A stretch of DNA of 64,000 nucleotides from Mycolicibacter kumamotonensis (GTDB lineage Bacteria > Actinomycetota > Actinomycetes > Mycobacteriales > Mycobacteriaceae), in the NCBI RefSeq assembly GCF_002086285.1, contig NZ_MVHU01000001.1, positions 248,001-312,000 of the forward strand, in the 5' to 3' direction. Below the pieces are notes generated by a model. It had not been told where the DNA came from. It did not search any database and saw only the letters and a program-made list of their open reading frames with translations. How positions within the stretch are numbered: position 1 is the first letter of the stretch; each line of letters opens with the position of its first letter. A program made the position numbers and the translations under genes. This document shows, piece by piece, positions 13,658-24,553 of the stretch.

Positions 13658-14635
13658 TCAGGCGTCTTCCAGCAGCTCCGGGGTCACGGCGGACTCGGTG
13701 TCGGGGACACCGTCCTGCTTGGCCTTGCGGTCGGCCATCGACAGCAGCCGCCGAATACGTCCCGCCACCGCGTCTTTGGTCATCGGCGGATCGGCCAGCC
13801 GGCCCAGCTCCTCCAGCGAAGCCTGCCGGTGCTCCACCCGCAGCTTGCCGGCCGAGGCCAGATGGTCGGGCACGGTGTCGCCGAGAATGTCCAACGCACG
13901 TTCCACCCGGGCGGCCGCCGCCACCGCGGCCCGAGCCGAGCGCCGCAGGTTGGCGTCGTCGAAGTTGGCCAGCCGGTTGGCGGTCGCGCGTACCTCGCGG
14001 CGGATCCGGCGCTCCTCCCAGACCAGCCGGGTGTCCTGGGCGCCCATCCTGGTCAGCAACGCGCCGATCGCCTCGCCGTCGCGCACCACCACACGGTCCG
14101 CCCCGCGCACCTCGCGGGCCTTCGCGCTGACCCCGAGCCGCCGTGCCGCGCCGACCAGCGCCAGAGCCGCCTCCGGGCCGGGGCACCCGACCTCCAGCGC
14201 CGAGGACCGGCCGGGCTCGGTCAGCGATCCGTGGGCCAAAAACGCGCCCCGCCAAGCGGCTTCGGCGTCGGCGACGCTGCCGCCGACGACCTGGGCGGGC
14301 AGCCCGCGCACCGGCCGGCCACGCAAGTCCAGCAAGCCGGTCTGGCGGGCCAGCGCTTCGCCGTCCTTGGTGACCCGCAGCACGTAGCGGGTGTTCTTGC
14401 GCATACCGCTCGCCGACAGCACATGCACGATCGCGTTGTAGCCGTACAGGTCGAAGATGTCCTTGCGCAATCTGCGCGCGATGACACCCAGATCCACCTC
14501 GGCTTCGACCACCACCCGGCCCGCCACGATGTGCAGCCCGCCGGCGAAGCGCAGCAACGCCGCGACCTCGGCGCGCCGCGCCGAGACCGAGCTCACCACG
14601 AGACGGCTCAGCTCGTCCTTGACTTCAGCCGTCAT
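13658..14635 (-). CDS. whiA: Sporulation/division transcription regulator WhiA
   Basis: The 325-residue DNA-binding protein is nearly identical in layout to Rv1423. It has an N-terminal LAGLIDADG-like domain without nuclease function ([21 protein letters not shown] onwards) and a C-terminal helix-turn-helix region ([20 protein letters not shown] then [13 protein letters not shown]). In Actinobacteria it acts with WhiB-type proteins on cell-division genes. The start is the ATG at 14635, overlapping the yvcK stop by 4 bp; a GTG two codons upstream is possible. The rapZ-yvcK-whiA order is conserved in Gram-positive bacteria. Confidence 0.95.
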   Translation of the reverse strand: MTAEVKDELSRLVVSSVSARRAEVAALLRFAGGLHIVAGRVVVEAEVDLGVIARRLRKDIFDLYGYNAIVHVLSASGMRKNTRYVLRVTKDGEALARQTGLLDLRGRPVRGLPAQVVGGSVADAEAAWRGAFLAHGSLTEPGRSSALEVGCPGPEAALALVGAARRLGVSAKAREVRGADRVVVRDGEAIGALLTRMGAQDTRLVWEERRIRREVRATANRLANFDDANLRRSARAAVAAAARVERALDILGDTVPDHLASAGKLRVEHRQASLEELGRLADPPMTKDAVAGRIRRLLSMADRKAKQDGVPDTESAVTPELLEDA

Positions 14636-15711
14636 CGCCACGACTTGTCACCTCCCGGCCCGAGCCCGCTCGGTCCACTCACGCCGGATTGCCGGCCCCC
14701 GCCCTCGGTCGGTGTCGCGACCGGTGTCGGGATCGTCAGCGGCGACGAACCGCCGTGCCGAACCCCGTCCAGCGCCGCCGCCAACTTTCCTGGGTCATGT
14801 AAAGGTGTACCAGGTCGGGCCACGTCGACGAACCGAACCTCGGCAGCGAACAACGTCGCAGCCCGGCGCAACTGCTCGCGTTCCCGCTCACTGGGCACCC
14901 GTTCGGCGTCGATGATGATGTGGTCGACGGTGAAATCGGGGGCATGCTGGGCCAATACGTGCAGGTGCCGCTCCACCGAGAACCCGGCGGTCTCCCCCGG
15001 TTCGGCGACCAGGTTGAGCACCAGGGCGCGCCGGGCGGAGGTGGTCTGCAGCGCAGATGCCAGCCCCGGCACCAGCAGGTGCGGGATCACGCTGGTGAAC
15101 CACGAGCCCGGACCGAGTACCACCAGGTCCGCGGACATGATGGCGTCGACGGCTTGCCGCGTGGCCGGCGGATTGCCCGGCAGCAGCCGCACCCGGCGCA
15201 CCTTGCCCGGTGTGGTCGCGATCGCCACCTGGCCCCGGATCACCCCGAACAGGCGTGGGTCGGCGTCCAGGCCGGACACGTCGGCTTCGATCTGCAGCGC
15301 GATCGGGCACATCGGCAGCACCCGCCCCTTGACACCGAGCATCCGGCCGAGTTCGTCGAGGGCCGCCACCGGGTCGGCTAGCACCTCGTTGAGGCCGGCC
15401 AGCAACAGGTTGCCGATCGGGTGGCCGGCCAGTGCGCCGGTGCCACCGAACCGGTGCTGCAGGATGGTCGCCCACAGCTGCCCGGTGGGGGTGTCGGAGG
15501 CCAGCGCCGCCAGCGCCATCCGCAAGTCCCCCGGCGGTACCACGTCCAGCTCACTGCGCAACCGGCCCGAGGAGCCGCCGTCATCGGCGACGGTGACCAC
15601 CGCGGTGACGTGCGGGGTCAGCCTGCGGGCGGCCGACAGTGTCGCGTACAGGCCGTGCCCGCCGCCGAGCGCCACGATGCTCGGGTTGCCGTGGGCGGGC
15701 TCCACACTCAT
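14632..15711 (-). CDS. yvcK: YvcK/CuvA family protein (gluconeogenesis and cell-wall factor)
   Basis: This is a 359-residue 2-phospho-L-lactate-transferase-like fold. Conserved motifs are [39 protein letters not shown] and [19 protein letters not shown]. Mycobacterial YvcK (CuvA, Rv1422) binds UDP-sugars, localises at growing poles and is a substrate of the kinase PknB. The C-terminal 20 residues are low-complexity. The start is the ATG at 15711, and its ATGA is shared with the stop of a 40-codon mini-ORF in the spacer after rapZ. Confidence 0.93.
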   Translation of the reverse strand: MSVEPAHGNPSIVALGGGHGLYATLSAARRLTPHVTAVVTVADDGGSSGRLRSELDVVPPGDLRMALAALASDTPTGQLWATILQHRFGGTGALAGHPIGNLLLAGLNEVLADPVAALDELGRMLGVKGRVLPMCPIALQIEADVSGLDADPRLFGVIRGQVAIATTPGKVRRVRLLPGNPPATRQAVDAIMSADLVVLGPGSWFTSVIPHLLVPGLASALQTTSARRALVLNLVAEPGETAGFSVERHLHVLAQHAPDFTVDHIIIDAERVPSEREREQLRRAATLFAAEVRFVDVARPGTPLHDPGKLAAALDGVRHGGSSPLTIPTPVATPTEGGGRQSGVSGPSGLGPGGDKSWR

Positions 15712-15830
15712 TGGCGCCGCTCCTCCTCATCGCTCCGCAAGCCCCGTCCCCCGCAAGCGGGTGGGGAAACCCCCAGCCGCACAGCGGCGAGGGGGCGTGC
15801 CCCCACTGCATCGTCGCCGGCGCAACTCAT
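15708..15830 (-). repeat. MIRU-like spacer element encoding a coupled 40-residue mini-ORF (rapZ-yvcK junction)
   Basis: On the minus strand the spacer reads as a mini-ORF of 40 codons plus stop. It starts in an ATGA that overlaps the rapZ stop (15827-15829) and ends in an ATGA that contains the yvcK start. Its flanks, CGGCGACGATGCAG and GAGCGATGAGGAGGAGCG, match the single-copy element at ribA2-ribH and resemble mycobacterial interspersed repeats. About 65 bp of GC-rich, hairpin-forming sequence (GGGGGC-AC-GCCCCC) interrupts the unit. Whether the peptide (starting [14 protein letters not shown]) is made is unknown. Confidence 0.6.
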
Positions 15831-16762
15831 TCGCGGCCCAGATCCCGGTGCAGCACCCGCACCGACAGCTCGTGCTTGTCATCCTCGGTGTCCAGCAGCG
15901 TCGCCAGCGCCTCGGCGATGGCGACACTGCGGTGTTTGCCGCCGGTACACCCGATGGCCACGGTCATGTATCGCTTTCCCTCTCGTCGATAGCCGCCCAC
16001 CACCAGAGACAGCAGCCGATGGTAGGCCTCGAGGAATTCGTCCGCACCCGGCTGGCTCAGCACGTAGTCGCGCACCGCCGGATGCTGACCGGTGTGCGGG
16101 CGCAGTTCGTCGACCCAGTGCGGGTTGGGCAAAAACCGCACGTCCATCACCATGTCGGCGTCCATCGGCAGGCCGTACTTGAAGCCGAATGACTCGACCG
16201 TTATGGACGTGGGAGCCGTGACGGCGTCCCCGCCGAACATCTCCTCGATGCTCTCCCGCAGCTCGCGCACGCTGAGCACCGAGGTGTCGATGACCAGGTC
16301 GGCCACCGCGCGGACCGGTGCCAGCATGACCCGCTCGGCGGCGATCCCCTCGGCCAGGGTCTGTTGACCCTGCAACGGATGACTGCGGCGGTTGTGTTCG
16401 TAGCGGCGGATCAGCACGTCGTCGCCGGCCTCCATGAACAGCACCCGGGGGTTGATCCCCCGCGTGGCCAGGTCGTTGCGCACCGAGTCGAGGTCTCCGG
16501 TGAAACCGGCCGAGCGCACATCCATCACCACCGCCAACTGTGTGATCCGGGAGCCCGCAGCCAGACCCAGGTCCACCATCCGGGTGATCAGGTCCGGCGG
16601 CAGGTTGTCGGCGACGTACCAGCCCAGATCCTCGAGCACCTTGGCCGCGGTGCCGCGCCCCGCGCCGGACAGCCCGGTGACCAGCACCACGTCGATGCCG
16701 GCGCCGTCTCCGGGCCCGGCGACATCGCGTTCCCGCACGCCCTTCGGTGCTTCCCTGGTCAT
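15827..16762 (-). CDS. rapZ: RNase adapter RapZ-family P-loop protein
   Basis: The 311-residue homologue of Rv1421 has an N-terminal P-loop with the unusual form [10 protein letters not shown] (near 30), in which Arg replaces the usual Lys, as in other actinobacterial members. [15 protein letters not shown] and [24 protein letters not shown] follow. The C-terminal domain has the conserved [24 protein letters not shown] and [16 protein letters not shown] motifs. In E. coli RapZ tunes amino-sugar synthesis through RNase E; the actinobacterial role is less clear. The start overlaps the uvrC stop by 4 bp (ATGA). Confidence 0.95.
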   Translation of the reverse strand: MTREAPKGVRERDVAGPGDGAGIDVVLVTGLSGAGRGTAAKVLEDLGWYVADNLPPDLITRMVDLGLAAGSRITQLAVVMDVRSAGFTGDLDSVRNDLATRGINPRVLFMEAGDDVLIRRYEHNRRSHPLQGQQTLAEGIAAERVMLAPVRAVADLVIDTSVLSVRELRESIEEMFGGDAVTAPTSITVESFGFKYGLPMDADMVMDVRFLPNPHWVDELRPHTGQHPAVRDYVLSQPGADEFLEAYHRLLSLVVGGYRREGKRYMTVAIGCTGGKHRSVAIAEALATLLDTEDDKHELSVRVLHRDLGRE

Positions 16763-18717
16763 CCCGACATCCGTTGCTGTTCAGCGGCACCCGCCGCGCC
16801 GTCGGCTCCCAACGCCTCGAGAACAGCCGCCGCGGTCGCCGCGCCTATTCCCGGGATCGAGGTGAGTTCCTCGACGGTAGCCCTTTTCAGTCGTGCCACC
16901 GAGCCGAAATGCGAGATCAGCACCTTCCGCCGGTGCTCGCCCAGGCCCGGCACCGCGTCCAGCACCGACGCGGTCATCCGCTTGGACCGTTTGCTGCGAT
17001 GGTAGGTGATGGCGAACCGGTGCGCTTCGTCGCGGATCCGCTGCAACAGATACAGGCCCTCGCTCTGCCTGGGGAGGATGATCGGGTCGGGTTCCGAGGG
17101 CACCCACACCTCCTCCAGTCGCTTGGCCAGGCCGATGGTAGCGACGTCGGTGATGCCGAGCTCGGCGAGCACCGCCGCCGCGGCATTGACCTGCGGAGCG
17201 CCGCCGTCCACCACGTAGAGGTTCGGCGGGTAGGCGAATTTCCGCGATTTTCCTTCCGGGGCAAACACTTCGGGGTCCAGGTGCCGACGGAACCGGCGGC
17301 GGGTCACCTCGGCGATCGAGGCTACGTCGTCGGAACGGCCTTCGCCGGCAGCCTCCCGGATCGCGAAGTGCCGATAGTCCGACTTGCGGGGCAATCCGTC
17401 CTCGAATACCACCAGGGATCCGACCACGTCGGTGCCCTGCACGTGACTGATGTCCACGCATTCGATCCGCAGCGGCGCGTCGGCGAGGCCCAGGGATTCC
17501 TGAATGTTCTGCAGCGCAGCGGATCTGGCAGTGAAATCTCCGGCCCGCTTCAACTTGTGTTGTTGCAGCGCCTCTTTGGCGTTTCTCTCGACGGTCTCGG
17601 CCAGTGCACGTTTGTCGCCGCGCAACGGCACCCGCAGCGACACGCGTGAACCCCGCAGGTCCGACAGCCAGCTGATCAACTCGTCGGCGTTGGCCGGAAG
17701 ACACGGCACCAGCACCTCGCGGGGCACCGGATTGGCCGGCTCGTCGGCGGAGCCCTCCAGTTCGGCCTGGTCGCCGTAGAACTGGGTGACGAACTGCTCG
17801 ACAAGGCGCCCCAGGGAATTCTCCGCATCGCCAGGGTCGCCGGGCTTTTCGACAATCCAGCCGCGCTGGCCGCGCACCCGCCCGCCGCGCACGTGGAACA
17901 CCTGGACCGCCGCCTCCAGCTCGTCGTCGGCGAACGCCACCACGTCGGCGTCGGTGCCGTCGCCGAGCACCACGGCCTGCTTCTCCAGGGCCCGTTTCAG
18001 CGCCGACACGTCGTCGCGCAACCGCGCGGCCCGCTCGAAATCGAGCTGATCGGAGGCGGTCAGCATCTCCTGTTCGAGGCTGCGGACCAGCCGGTCGGTC
18101 TTGCCGGCCAGAAAGTCGCAGAAGTCGTCCACGATCCGCCGATGCTCCTCGGCGCTGACCCGCCCGATACACGGTGCCGCGCATTTGCCGATGTAGCCCA
18201 GCAGGCAGGGCCGGCCGATCTGCTGGTGGCGCTTGAACACCCCGGCCGAGCAGGTGCGGGCCGGAAACACCCGCAGCAGCAGGTCCAGGGTTTCGCGGAT
18301 CGCCCAGGCGTGCGAGTACGGGCCGAAGTAGCGCACCCCCTTGCGTCGCGGTCCGCGGTAGACCATCAGCCGCGGGTACTCCTCGTTGAGGGTGACCGCC
18401 AGCACCGGATAGGTCTTGTCGTCGCGGTAGCGGACGTTGAACCGCGGGTCGAACTCCTTGATCCAGTTGTATTCCAGCTGCAGGGCCTCGACTTCGGTGT
18501 TGACCACCGTCCACTCGACCTTGGCTGCGGTGGTCACCATCTGGCGGGTGCGCGGATGCAGGCCGGCGATGTCGGCGAAGTACGACGTCAGCCGTGACCG
18601 CAGGCTTTTCGCCTTGCCCACGTAAATGACCCGCCCGTGCGGGTCGACGAACCGGTAGACACCGGGCTCGACGGGAATGGAGCCGGGCGCCGGGCGATAG
18701 GTCGCGGGGTCTGGCAC
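16759..18717 (-). CDS. uvrC: UvrABC excinuclease subunit C
   Basis: The 652-residue nucleotide-excision-repair nuclease makes both incisions around a lesion bound by UvrB. It has an N-terminal GIY-YIG domain ([21 protein letters not shown], residues 19-39), a Cys cluster (CAAPC), the UVR motif near 215-250, an RNase H-like second nuclease domain ([33 protein letters not shown]) and a C-terminal helix-hairpin-helix pair ([30 protein letters not shown]). The start is the GTG at 18717. A TAGCCT -10 element ends 7 bases upstream, so uvrC may have a leaderless promoter besides read-through from the riboflavin genes. Confidence 0.97.
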   Translation of the reverse strand: MPDPATYRPAPGSIPVEPGVYRFVDPHGRVIYVGKAKSLRSRLTSYFADIAGLHPRTRQMVTTAAKVEWTVVNTEVEALQLEYNWIKEFDPRFNVRYRDDKTYPVLAVTLNEEYPRLMVYRGPRRKGVRYFGPYSHAWAIRETLDLLLRVFPARTCSAGVFKRHQQIGRPCLLGYIGKCAAPCIGRVSAEEHRRIVDDFCDFLAGKTDRLVRSLEQEMLTASDQLDFERAARLRDDVSALKRALEKQAVVLGDGTDADVVAFADDELEAAVQVFHVRGGRVRGQRGWIVEKPGDPGDAENSLGRLVEQFVTQFYGDQAELEGSADEPANPVPREVLVPCLPANADELISWLSDLRGSRVSLRVPLRGDKRALAETVERNAKEALQQHKLKRAGDFTARSAALQNIQESLGLADAPLRIECVDISHVQGTDVVGSLVVFEDGLPRKSDYRHFAIREAAGEGRSDDVASIAEVTRRRFRRHLDPEVFAPEGKSRKFAYPPNLYVVDGGAPQVNAAAAVLAELGITDVATIGLAKRLEEVWVPSEPDPIILPRQSEGLYLLQRIRDEAHRFAITYHRSKRSKRMTASVLDAVPGLGEHRRKVLISHFGSVARLKRATVEELTSIPGIGAATAAAVLEALGADGAAGAAEQQRMSG

Positions 18718-18719
18718 GG

Positions 18720-18829
18720 CTACCAGGCTAGCGACGATCGCAAGCGCGACGGAGTCGGGCGAAGCGGATCGTCGCCATCAGGCCGCGACGATCGCAAGCG
18801 CGACGGAGCCGGGCGAAGCGGAGTTGCCA

Positions 18830-18830
<1 letters not shown>
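18720..18830 (-). repeat. Two in-frame 54-bp-period repeats forming a 36-residue mini-ORF (Rv1417 homologue-uvrC junction)
   Basis: A 38-bp unit beginning GCGACGATCGCAAGCGCGAC (plus strand) occurs at 18731-18768 and 18785-18822 with one difference. Read on the minus strand, an ATG in a TAATG overlap with the stop of the Rv1417 homologue opens a 36-codon frame that stops 2 bp before the uvrC start codon. Because the period is a multiple of three, the peptide repeats the segment PLRP(A/T)PSRLRSS twice. The design resembles the coupled mini-ORFs at neighbouring junctions, though the sequence differs. Confidence 0.5.
18725..18730 (-). promoter_or_regulatory. -10 element of a probable leaderless uvrC promoter
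   Basis: TAGCCT on the minus strand lies 7 bases before the GTG start of uvrC, the spacing expected if transcription starts at the initiation codon. No ribosome site precedes the GTG. Confidence 0.4.
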
Positions 18831-19834
<1,004 letters not shown>

Positions 19835-19838
<4 letters not shown>

Positions 19839-21112
19839 AGTGCTCCACCGAATTCGCCCGGCAGGTTCGCGGACTCGTCGAAGTCCTCCAGCCCGGTCAG
19901 ATCGTGACCCATCCGGTCACGCTTGGTCATCAGGTAGCGGATGTTCTCGGCATTGGCCCGTACCGGCAGCGGCACCCGCTCGATGATGTGCAGCCCGTAG
20001 CCGTCGAGCCCGACCCGCTTGGCAGGGTTGTTGGTGAGCAGGCGCATCGAACGGACCCCGAGATCCACCAGGATCTGCGCTCCGATCCCGTAGTCGCGCG
20101 CGTCGGCCGGCAGTCCCAGCTTGAGGTTGGCGTCGACGGTGTCGTCGCCGGCGTCCTGCAGCTGGTAGGCCTGCAGCTTGTGCAGCAGCCCGATGCCGCG
20201 GCCCTCGTGCCCGCGCATGTAGAGCACCACCCCGCGGCCCTCATGGGCCACCATCGCCAGCGCGGCGTCGAGCTGCGGCCCGCAGTCGCAGCGCCGCGAC
20301 CCGAAGACGTCGCCGGTCAGGCACTCCGAGTGCACCCGGACCAGCACATCGTCACCGTCGTGGTGCGGACCGGCGATCTCCCCGCGGACCAGCGCCACGT
20401 GCTCGACGTCCTCATAGATGCTGGTGTAACCGACCGCCCGGAACTCGCCGTGGCGGGTCGGGATGCGAGCTTCGGCGACGCGCTCGATGTGCTTCTCGTG
20501 CTTGCGGCGCCACTCGATCATGTCGGCGATGGAGATCAGTGCCAGGCCGTGCTCGTCGGCGAAGATCCGCAGCTCGTCGGTCTGGGCCATCGCGCCCTCG
20601 TCCTTTTGGCTGACGATCTCGCAGATGGCACCGGCCGGCTGCAGACCCGCCATCCGGGCCAGGTCGACGGCGGCCTCGGTGTGACCCGGCCGACGCAGCA
20701 CCCCGCCGTCCTTGGCGCGCAACGGCACCACGTGACCGGGCCGGGTGAAATCGTCGGCGGCACTGCCGGGATCGGCCAGCAGCCGCATCGTCGTCGCCCG
20801 GTCCGAAGCCGAAATCCCGGTCCCCACATTGTTCTTGGCGTCCACGGTGACGGTGTAGGCGGTACCGTGCTTGTCCTGGTTCACCGCGTACATCGGCAGC
20901 AGGCCCAGCCGGTCGCAGATGGCGCCATCCAGCGGAACGCACAGATATCCGGAGGTGTAGCGCACCATGAACGCCACCAGTTCCGGGGTGGCCTTCTCGG
21001 CGGCGAAGATCAGGTCGCCTTCGTTCTCCCGGTCCTCGTCGTCGATGACGACGACGGCTTTACCGGCCGCGATGTCGGCAACCGCCCGCTCGACGGTGTC
21101 CAACTTCGTCAT
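19835..21112 (-). CDS. ribA2: Bifunctional 3,4-dihydroxy-2-butanone-4-phosphate synthase / GTP cyclohydrolase II
   Basis: The 425-residue RibBA has an N-terminal DHBP synthase (about 1-200; metal/acid motif [15 protein letters not shown] and TRPGHVVPL) and a C-terminal GTP cyclohydrolase II (about 205-410) with zinc ligands in [20 protein letters not shown] and the GRGIGLLHK motif. It supplies both precursors of riboflavin from ribulose-5-phosphate and GTP. It matches Rv1415 (425 aa). The 95-bp gap after ribC holds a possible CATACT -10 box, so separate transcription is possible. Confidence 0.97.
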
Positions 21113-21207
21113 CTATGCCACCTTGCGTTCGCCATCAGGGGCCAGCCGGTCGGCGTAACCCGCCCATTCAGTATGAACCACCCCGGGCCCGGGGTTTGCC
21201 GCGTGAC

Positions 21208-21816
21208 TCATCCAGCGGGATTCGTCACCAGCCGCTCGACGTATTTGGCGATGACGTCCACTTCGAGATTGACCAGCGTACCGACCGGGGCCCGGCCCAG
21301 CGTGGTCAGCTCCAGCGTGGTGGGGATCAACGAAACCTCGAAATAGTGATCTGGATCACATCCTAGACCGGCGACGGTCAGCGAGACGCCGTCGACGGTG
21401 ATCGACCCCTTCTCCACCACGTAGCGGGCCAGCGCCGCGGGCAGCGCGACGCGCACCACCTCCCAGTGCTGTGCGGGTGTCCGGGCCACTACCCGCCCTG
21501 TGCCGTCGACATGGCCCTGCACGATGTGCCCGCCCAGGCGGCTGCCCAGTGCAGCCGCACGCTCCAGGTTCACCGCACCCCCGACCTGCAATGACCCCAG
21601 GCTGGAGCGCTCCAGCGTCTCGCGCATCACGTCGGCGGAGAACCTGCCGCCGGACAGCACCTCGACCACGGTCAGGCACACCCCGTTGACGGCGATCGAA
21701 TCGCCGTGTCGGGCGTCGGAGGCCACCGTGGGCCCCTGGATGACCAGTCGCGCAGCATCGGTCAGCTCGTCTCGGCTGACCAGCTCCCCGAGTTCCTCGA
21801 CGATTCCGGTGAACAT
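21208..21816 (-). CDS. ribC: Riboflavin synthase alpha chain
   Basis: The 202-residue enzyme dismutates two ribityllumazines into riboflavin and a pyrimidine. It has two homologous lumazine-binding barrels: MFTGIVEELGELVS with VNGVCLTV near 45, and GHIVQGHVDGTGRV near 98 with VDGVSLTVAGL near 145. The start is the ATG at 21816, the canonical MFTGIVEE; a GTG directly before it is possible. A TAGCCT hexamer (21823-21828) ends 6 bases upstream, so the mRNA may be leaderless. I see no FMN riboswitch in the gap before it. Confidence 0.96.
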   Translation of the reverse strand: MFTGIVEELGELVSRDELTDAARLVIQGPTVASDARHGDSIAVNGVCLTVVEVLSGGRFSADVMRETLERSSLGSLQVGGAVNLERAAALGSRLGGHIVQGHVDGTGRVVARTPAQHWEVVRVALPAALARYVVEKGSITVDGVSLTVAGLGCDPDHYFEVSLIPTTLELTTLGRAPVGTLVNLEVDVIAKYVERLVTNPAG

Positions 21817-21822
21817 CACCTC

Positions 21823-21828
21823 AGGCTA
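21823..21828 (-). promoter_or_regulatory. -10 element of a probable leaderless ribC promoter
   Basis: TAGCCT on the minus strand ends 6 bases before the ATG of ribC, matching the arrangement before uvrC. Confidence 0.4.
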
Positions 21829-21916
21829 GCGGTGATCGCAGGCGCGCCCAAAGGCGCCGAGGCGGCCTGTCCGGTGGGGTTCGGTTCACCGGAAGCCATT
21901 CGATCCACGGCCGGTT

Positions 21917-22930
21917 TCACCGCGCTGCGCCGAGTTCGATCGGCTCACCCCGACGCGGCACCACCTCAATACTGTTGGCGGCCAGAGTTGTTGAGCATTG
22001 ATCGCAGGCCAGCAGCGGGACGAACTCGTGCCCGCATCGGAGGTGGGTCTGCCGCAGGGCGGGGCCCTCCGCGCCGGTGTAGTTGGCCTGGGCCCAATGA
22101 ATGGCGGTGGCGATCACCGGGTAGAACGCCAGCCCTTTCGGGGTCAGATGGTATTCAGACCAGTCCGACCGTTTCGGGTGCGCCGCCGCCTGCAGGACAC
22201 CGATCTGGCAGAACACCTTGAGCCGGTCGGCGATCAGCGCGGCGGGGGCATCGAGTCGGGTCTGGAAATCACCGAATCGGCGGGTGCCCATGAACGCGGC
22301 CCCGATGATCGCCGCGGACCACCGGCTACCGAAGATTGCCATGGTCTGCGGGAACAAGCCCGCTTCGTCGGCGGCCCCGGACCGCAGTCGCCGGCGGGTG
22401 GTGGCCCGGGGCACCGAGCGCTGCCAGGTGCCGCTCGGGCCCCACCGGGCCTCGATGTCGGTGACCTCGGCCACACCCCGACAGTGTCGGCAGCTCAGTG
22501 CGGGCGCGAAATCCTGGTCACAGGCGCGGTGATGCATGGCGGGTAGGGCGTCGACCTGATCGTCGACCCAGGTCCGTTCCCAGTGCCAGATAGACACCAG
22601 AACCGCCCACAGCTGTCGACATTGCGCGGTGGCGAGATAACCGGCCCGCAGCGGCTGCTGCTGGTAGATCTGCCGCTGCAGCAGGCCGTCGCGCACCATG
22701 GCCTGCAGCCGGGCGGTCAACACCGCATTGGAGATCGGCAGGTGCGCAAAATCACTGAAACGGGTTGCCCCGAGCAGCGATTCACGGACAAGCAACAAGG
22801 TCCATTCGTCGCCGAGCAGCGCGAGCATGCGCCCGATGGCGTTGGTCTGACCCGGTTCCAGCTCAAACGGCGGGCCCGGGTCGTCGATGCTGCGACTGGG
22901 CGAGTCGCCGGCACGCGGGCGCCGGCTCAT
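21917..22930 (-). CDS. Tandem HxlR-type transcriptional regulator
   Basis: The 337-residue protein contains two winged-helix HxlR units instead of the usual single unit of about 110 residues. The first (about 25-120) has GDEWTLLLVRESLLGATRFSDF; the second (about 195-290) has GSRWSAAIIGAAFMGTRRFGDF. Each is followed by a Cys-rich tail (SCRHCRG near 145; CGHEFVPLLACDQC near 310) that may bind zinc. HxlR proteins usually act as dimers that sense small molecules; here one chain may supply both DNA-binding halves. Its start overlaps the stop of the oxygenase gene by 4 bp, so the two are co-transcribed. The probable operator is at 24478-24506. Confidence 0.85.
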   Translation of the reverse strand: MSRRPRAGDSPSRSIDDPGPPFELEPGQTNAIGRMLALLGDEWTLLLVRESLLGATRFSDFAHLPISNAVLTARLQAMVRDGLLQRQIYQQQPLRAGYLATAQCRQLWAVLVSIWHWERTWVDDQVDALPAMHHRACDQDFAPALSCRHCRGVAEVTDIEARWGPSGTWQRSVPRATTRRRLRSGAADEAGLFPQTMAIFGSRWSAAIIGAAFMGTRRFGDFQTRLDAPAALIADRLKVFCQIGVLQAAAHPKRSDWSEYHLTPKGLAFYPVIATAIHWAQANYTGAEGPALRQTHLRCGHEFVPLLACDQCSTTLAANSIEVVPRRGEPIELGAAR

Positions 22931-24417
22931 CGCGGGCTACGCGACTGCCGGAGTTCGGAACCGGGCACCCAGGTGGAATGGGTGCCACTGCAGATGCGTT
23001 CGGGCAACCGCAGCTTGCAGACCGGCCCGTCGCTGATCCGGGCCGCGTCGAACACTACGCAGTAGGAGGCGTCTTCGTTCATGTCGGTTGTCAGGGTAAC
23101 CAGGTAGTTGTCGTCCTCACCGGTCGACCCGACCCGGGGCGCCATCGGTGTCTCGCTGCCGAAAACCCCGTCGCCGAAGGAGATCCGCTCCTCGGAGCCG
23201 GTCTGCAGATCGTGCTTGACTAGACCGTTGAACAGGAACCAGCCCGGCACGCCGGTCGCGGCGTAGACGTAGCGGTAGTCGCGGGTCTGCCGGTCGGCGT
23301 TGATCATGCCGAATTCGGTGAAGTGGTCGCTGAGTCGCTGCTCGGTGGCCTTGCCGGTTGCGAGGTTGAACCGCCAGCGATGCAGCTGCGATTCGAACCC
23401 GTCCAGCGCCAGCCACCGAAACGCCGCCTCCTCCAACGAGCGAGCCCCCTTCGGTGAGGGCGACGGGTTGCCCTGGAAGAACCCGTCGAGCACGATCTCG
23501 TCACCGTCCTCGTAGGCGTTGGTGAAATGCAGGGCATACGTCGGTTCGGTCTCGAACCACACGACCTTGGACAGGTCTCCGCGGCGCGGCACCACCGCGA
23601 AACGTGACGGGATGTCGCGGTGGAACCGCGGAACGTGAAAATCGTTCTTGAGCAGCTCGGCATCCCAGAACAACGGGAAGTCGTTGAGGATCACGTAGTT
23701 TTCGGTGAAGGCCATGTCGTGAGGCAACCGGGGCCCGGGCAGCTCGACGTCGGTCAGGTGCATCAGGTTGCCGTCTTTGTCGACCGCCCCATAGCGCAGG
23801 TGGGGCGCGTCCTTGCTGTAGCTGAAGAACAGCAGCTCGCCGGTGACCGGGTCGACCTTGGGATGCGCCGAAACCCCCCAGTCCGGGATCTGTCCGTGCC
23901 AGGTCTCCTTGCCCAGCGTCTCCGCGGTGTAGGGATCCACCCGATACAGGTCGCCGCACATGTAGAAACTGGTCAGCGCCATTCCCCGGTGTACGACCAC
24001 GTCGGTGCTCGACGCATCCTTCATCCGCCGCCGCGCACCCCAGCCGTCGGTTCTGGTGGCATCCGCCGGTGATTCGATGAACCCCGCCCACAGTGAAGCG
24101 CCGGCCTCGTTGTCGGCGCGAAACCCGTCGGTGCGCACGAACCGGTTGCGGTAGTTGGCTTTCCCGTTGCAGAACTCGACGCTGTGGATCATTCCGTCGC
24201 CGTCGAAGGGGTGATAGTGCTGCGCGGGCGGGTGCAGCGGATTCTCGGTGTTGCGCAGATACACCCCGTCGAGGTCGTCGGGCACCCGGCCCTGCACGAC
24301 CTCCAGATCGTCGGCCCGCCACTCATTGCGCTGGGGACGCCACGGCCCGGTGCGATAGGGATGGTCGTCGTCGGCCGGCAACGTCGAGGCGAAGGTCGTG
24401 ATCAGCTCGGATTTCAT
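22927..24417 (-). CDS. Carotenoid-cleavage-type (RPE65 family) oxygenase
   Basis: The 496-residue non-haem iron dioxygenase belongs to the seven-bladed propeller family. Four conserved His ligands can be placed: in VSAHPKVDP, LPHDMAFTENY, ALHFTNAYEDGDE and GTHSTWVPGSEL. Members cleave C=C bonds of carotenoids, apocarotenoids or stilbenes; mycobacterial relatives include Rv0654 and Rv0913c. The substrate here cannot be read from sequence. It is followed by an overlapping HxlR regulator and faces a thiolase across a palindromic double promoter, which suggests a small inducible catabolic module. Confidence 0.88.
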   Translation of the reverse strand: MKSELITTFASTLPADDDHPYRTGPWRPQRNEWRADDLEVVQGRVPDDLDGVYLRNTENPLHPPAQHYHPFDGDGMIHSVEFCNGKANYRNRFVRTDGFRADNEAGASLWAGFIESPADATRTDGWGARRRMKDASSTDVVVHRGMALTSFYMCGDLYRVDPYTAETLGKETWHGQIPDWGVSAHPKVDPVTGELLFFSYSKDAPHLRYGAVDKDGNLMHLTDVELPGPRLPHDMAFTENYVILNDFPLFWDAELLKNDFHVPRFHRDIPSRFAVVPRRGDLSKVVWFETEPTYALHFTNAYEDGDEIVLDGFFQGNPSPSPKGARSLEEAAFRWLALDGFESQLHRWRFNLATGKATEQRLSDHFTEFGMINADRQTRDYRYVYAATGVPGWFLFNGLVKHDLQTGSEERISFGDGVFGSETPMAPRVGSTGEDDNYLVTLTTDMNEDASYCVVFDAARISDGPVCKLRLPERICSGTHSTWVPGSELRQSRSPR

Positions 24418-24472
24418 GCTGCCTCCAAGAATCGGGCGTCCCGGGGGAACGAGTTCCGCGTCCCGCCAGGTG

Positions 24473-24511
24473 AAAGTACAGTTGTCAGAGTTACTCTGTC
24501 AATTGTAGGAT
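24473..24511. promoter_or_regulatory. Overlapping divergent promoters around a palindromic operator
   Basis: A 29-bp imperfect palindrome (24478-24506) has arms ACAGTTGTCAGAGT and ACTCTGTCAATTGT around a central T, 12 of 14 arm positions pairing. The rightward promoter is TTGTCA (24482-24487), 18 bp, TAGGAT (24506-24511), leading to the thiolase. The leftward promoter is TTGACA (24497-24502, minus), 18 bp, TACTTT (24473-24478), leading to the oxygenase. Each -35 box lies in one arm, so a protein on the palindrome would cover both promoters. The tandem HxlR protein is the obvious candidate. Confidence 0.65.
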
Positions 24512-24553
24512 GCCGGTGATCTCCGACCCTCAGCCTGCGAAGGGGAAGCACGG

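Noticed and set aside
21817..21916. FMN riboswitch before ribC
   Set aside because: The gap is short, has a -10 box 6 bases before the start codon, and lacks the conserved FMN aptamer segments.
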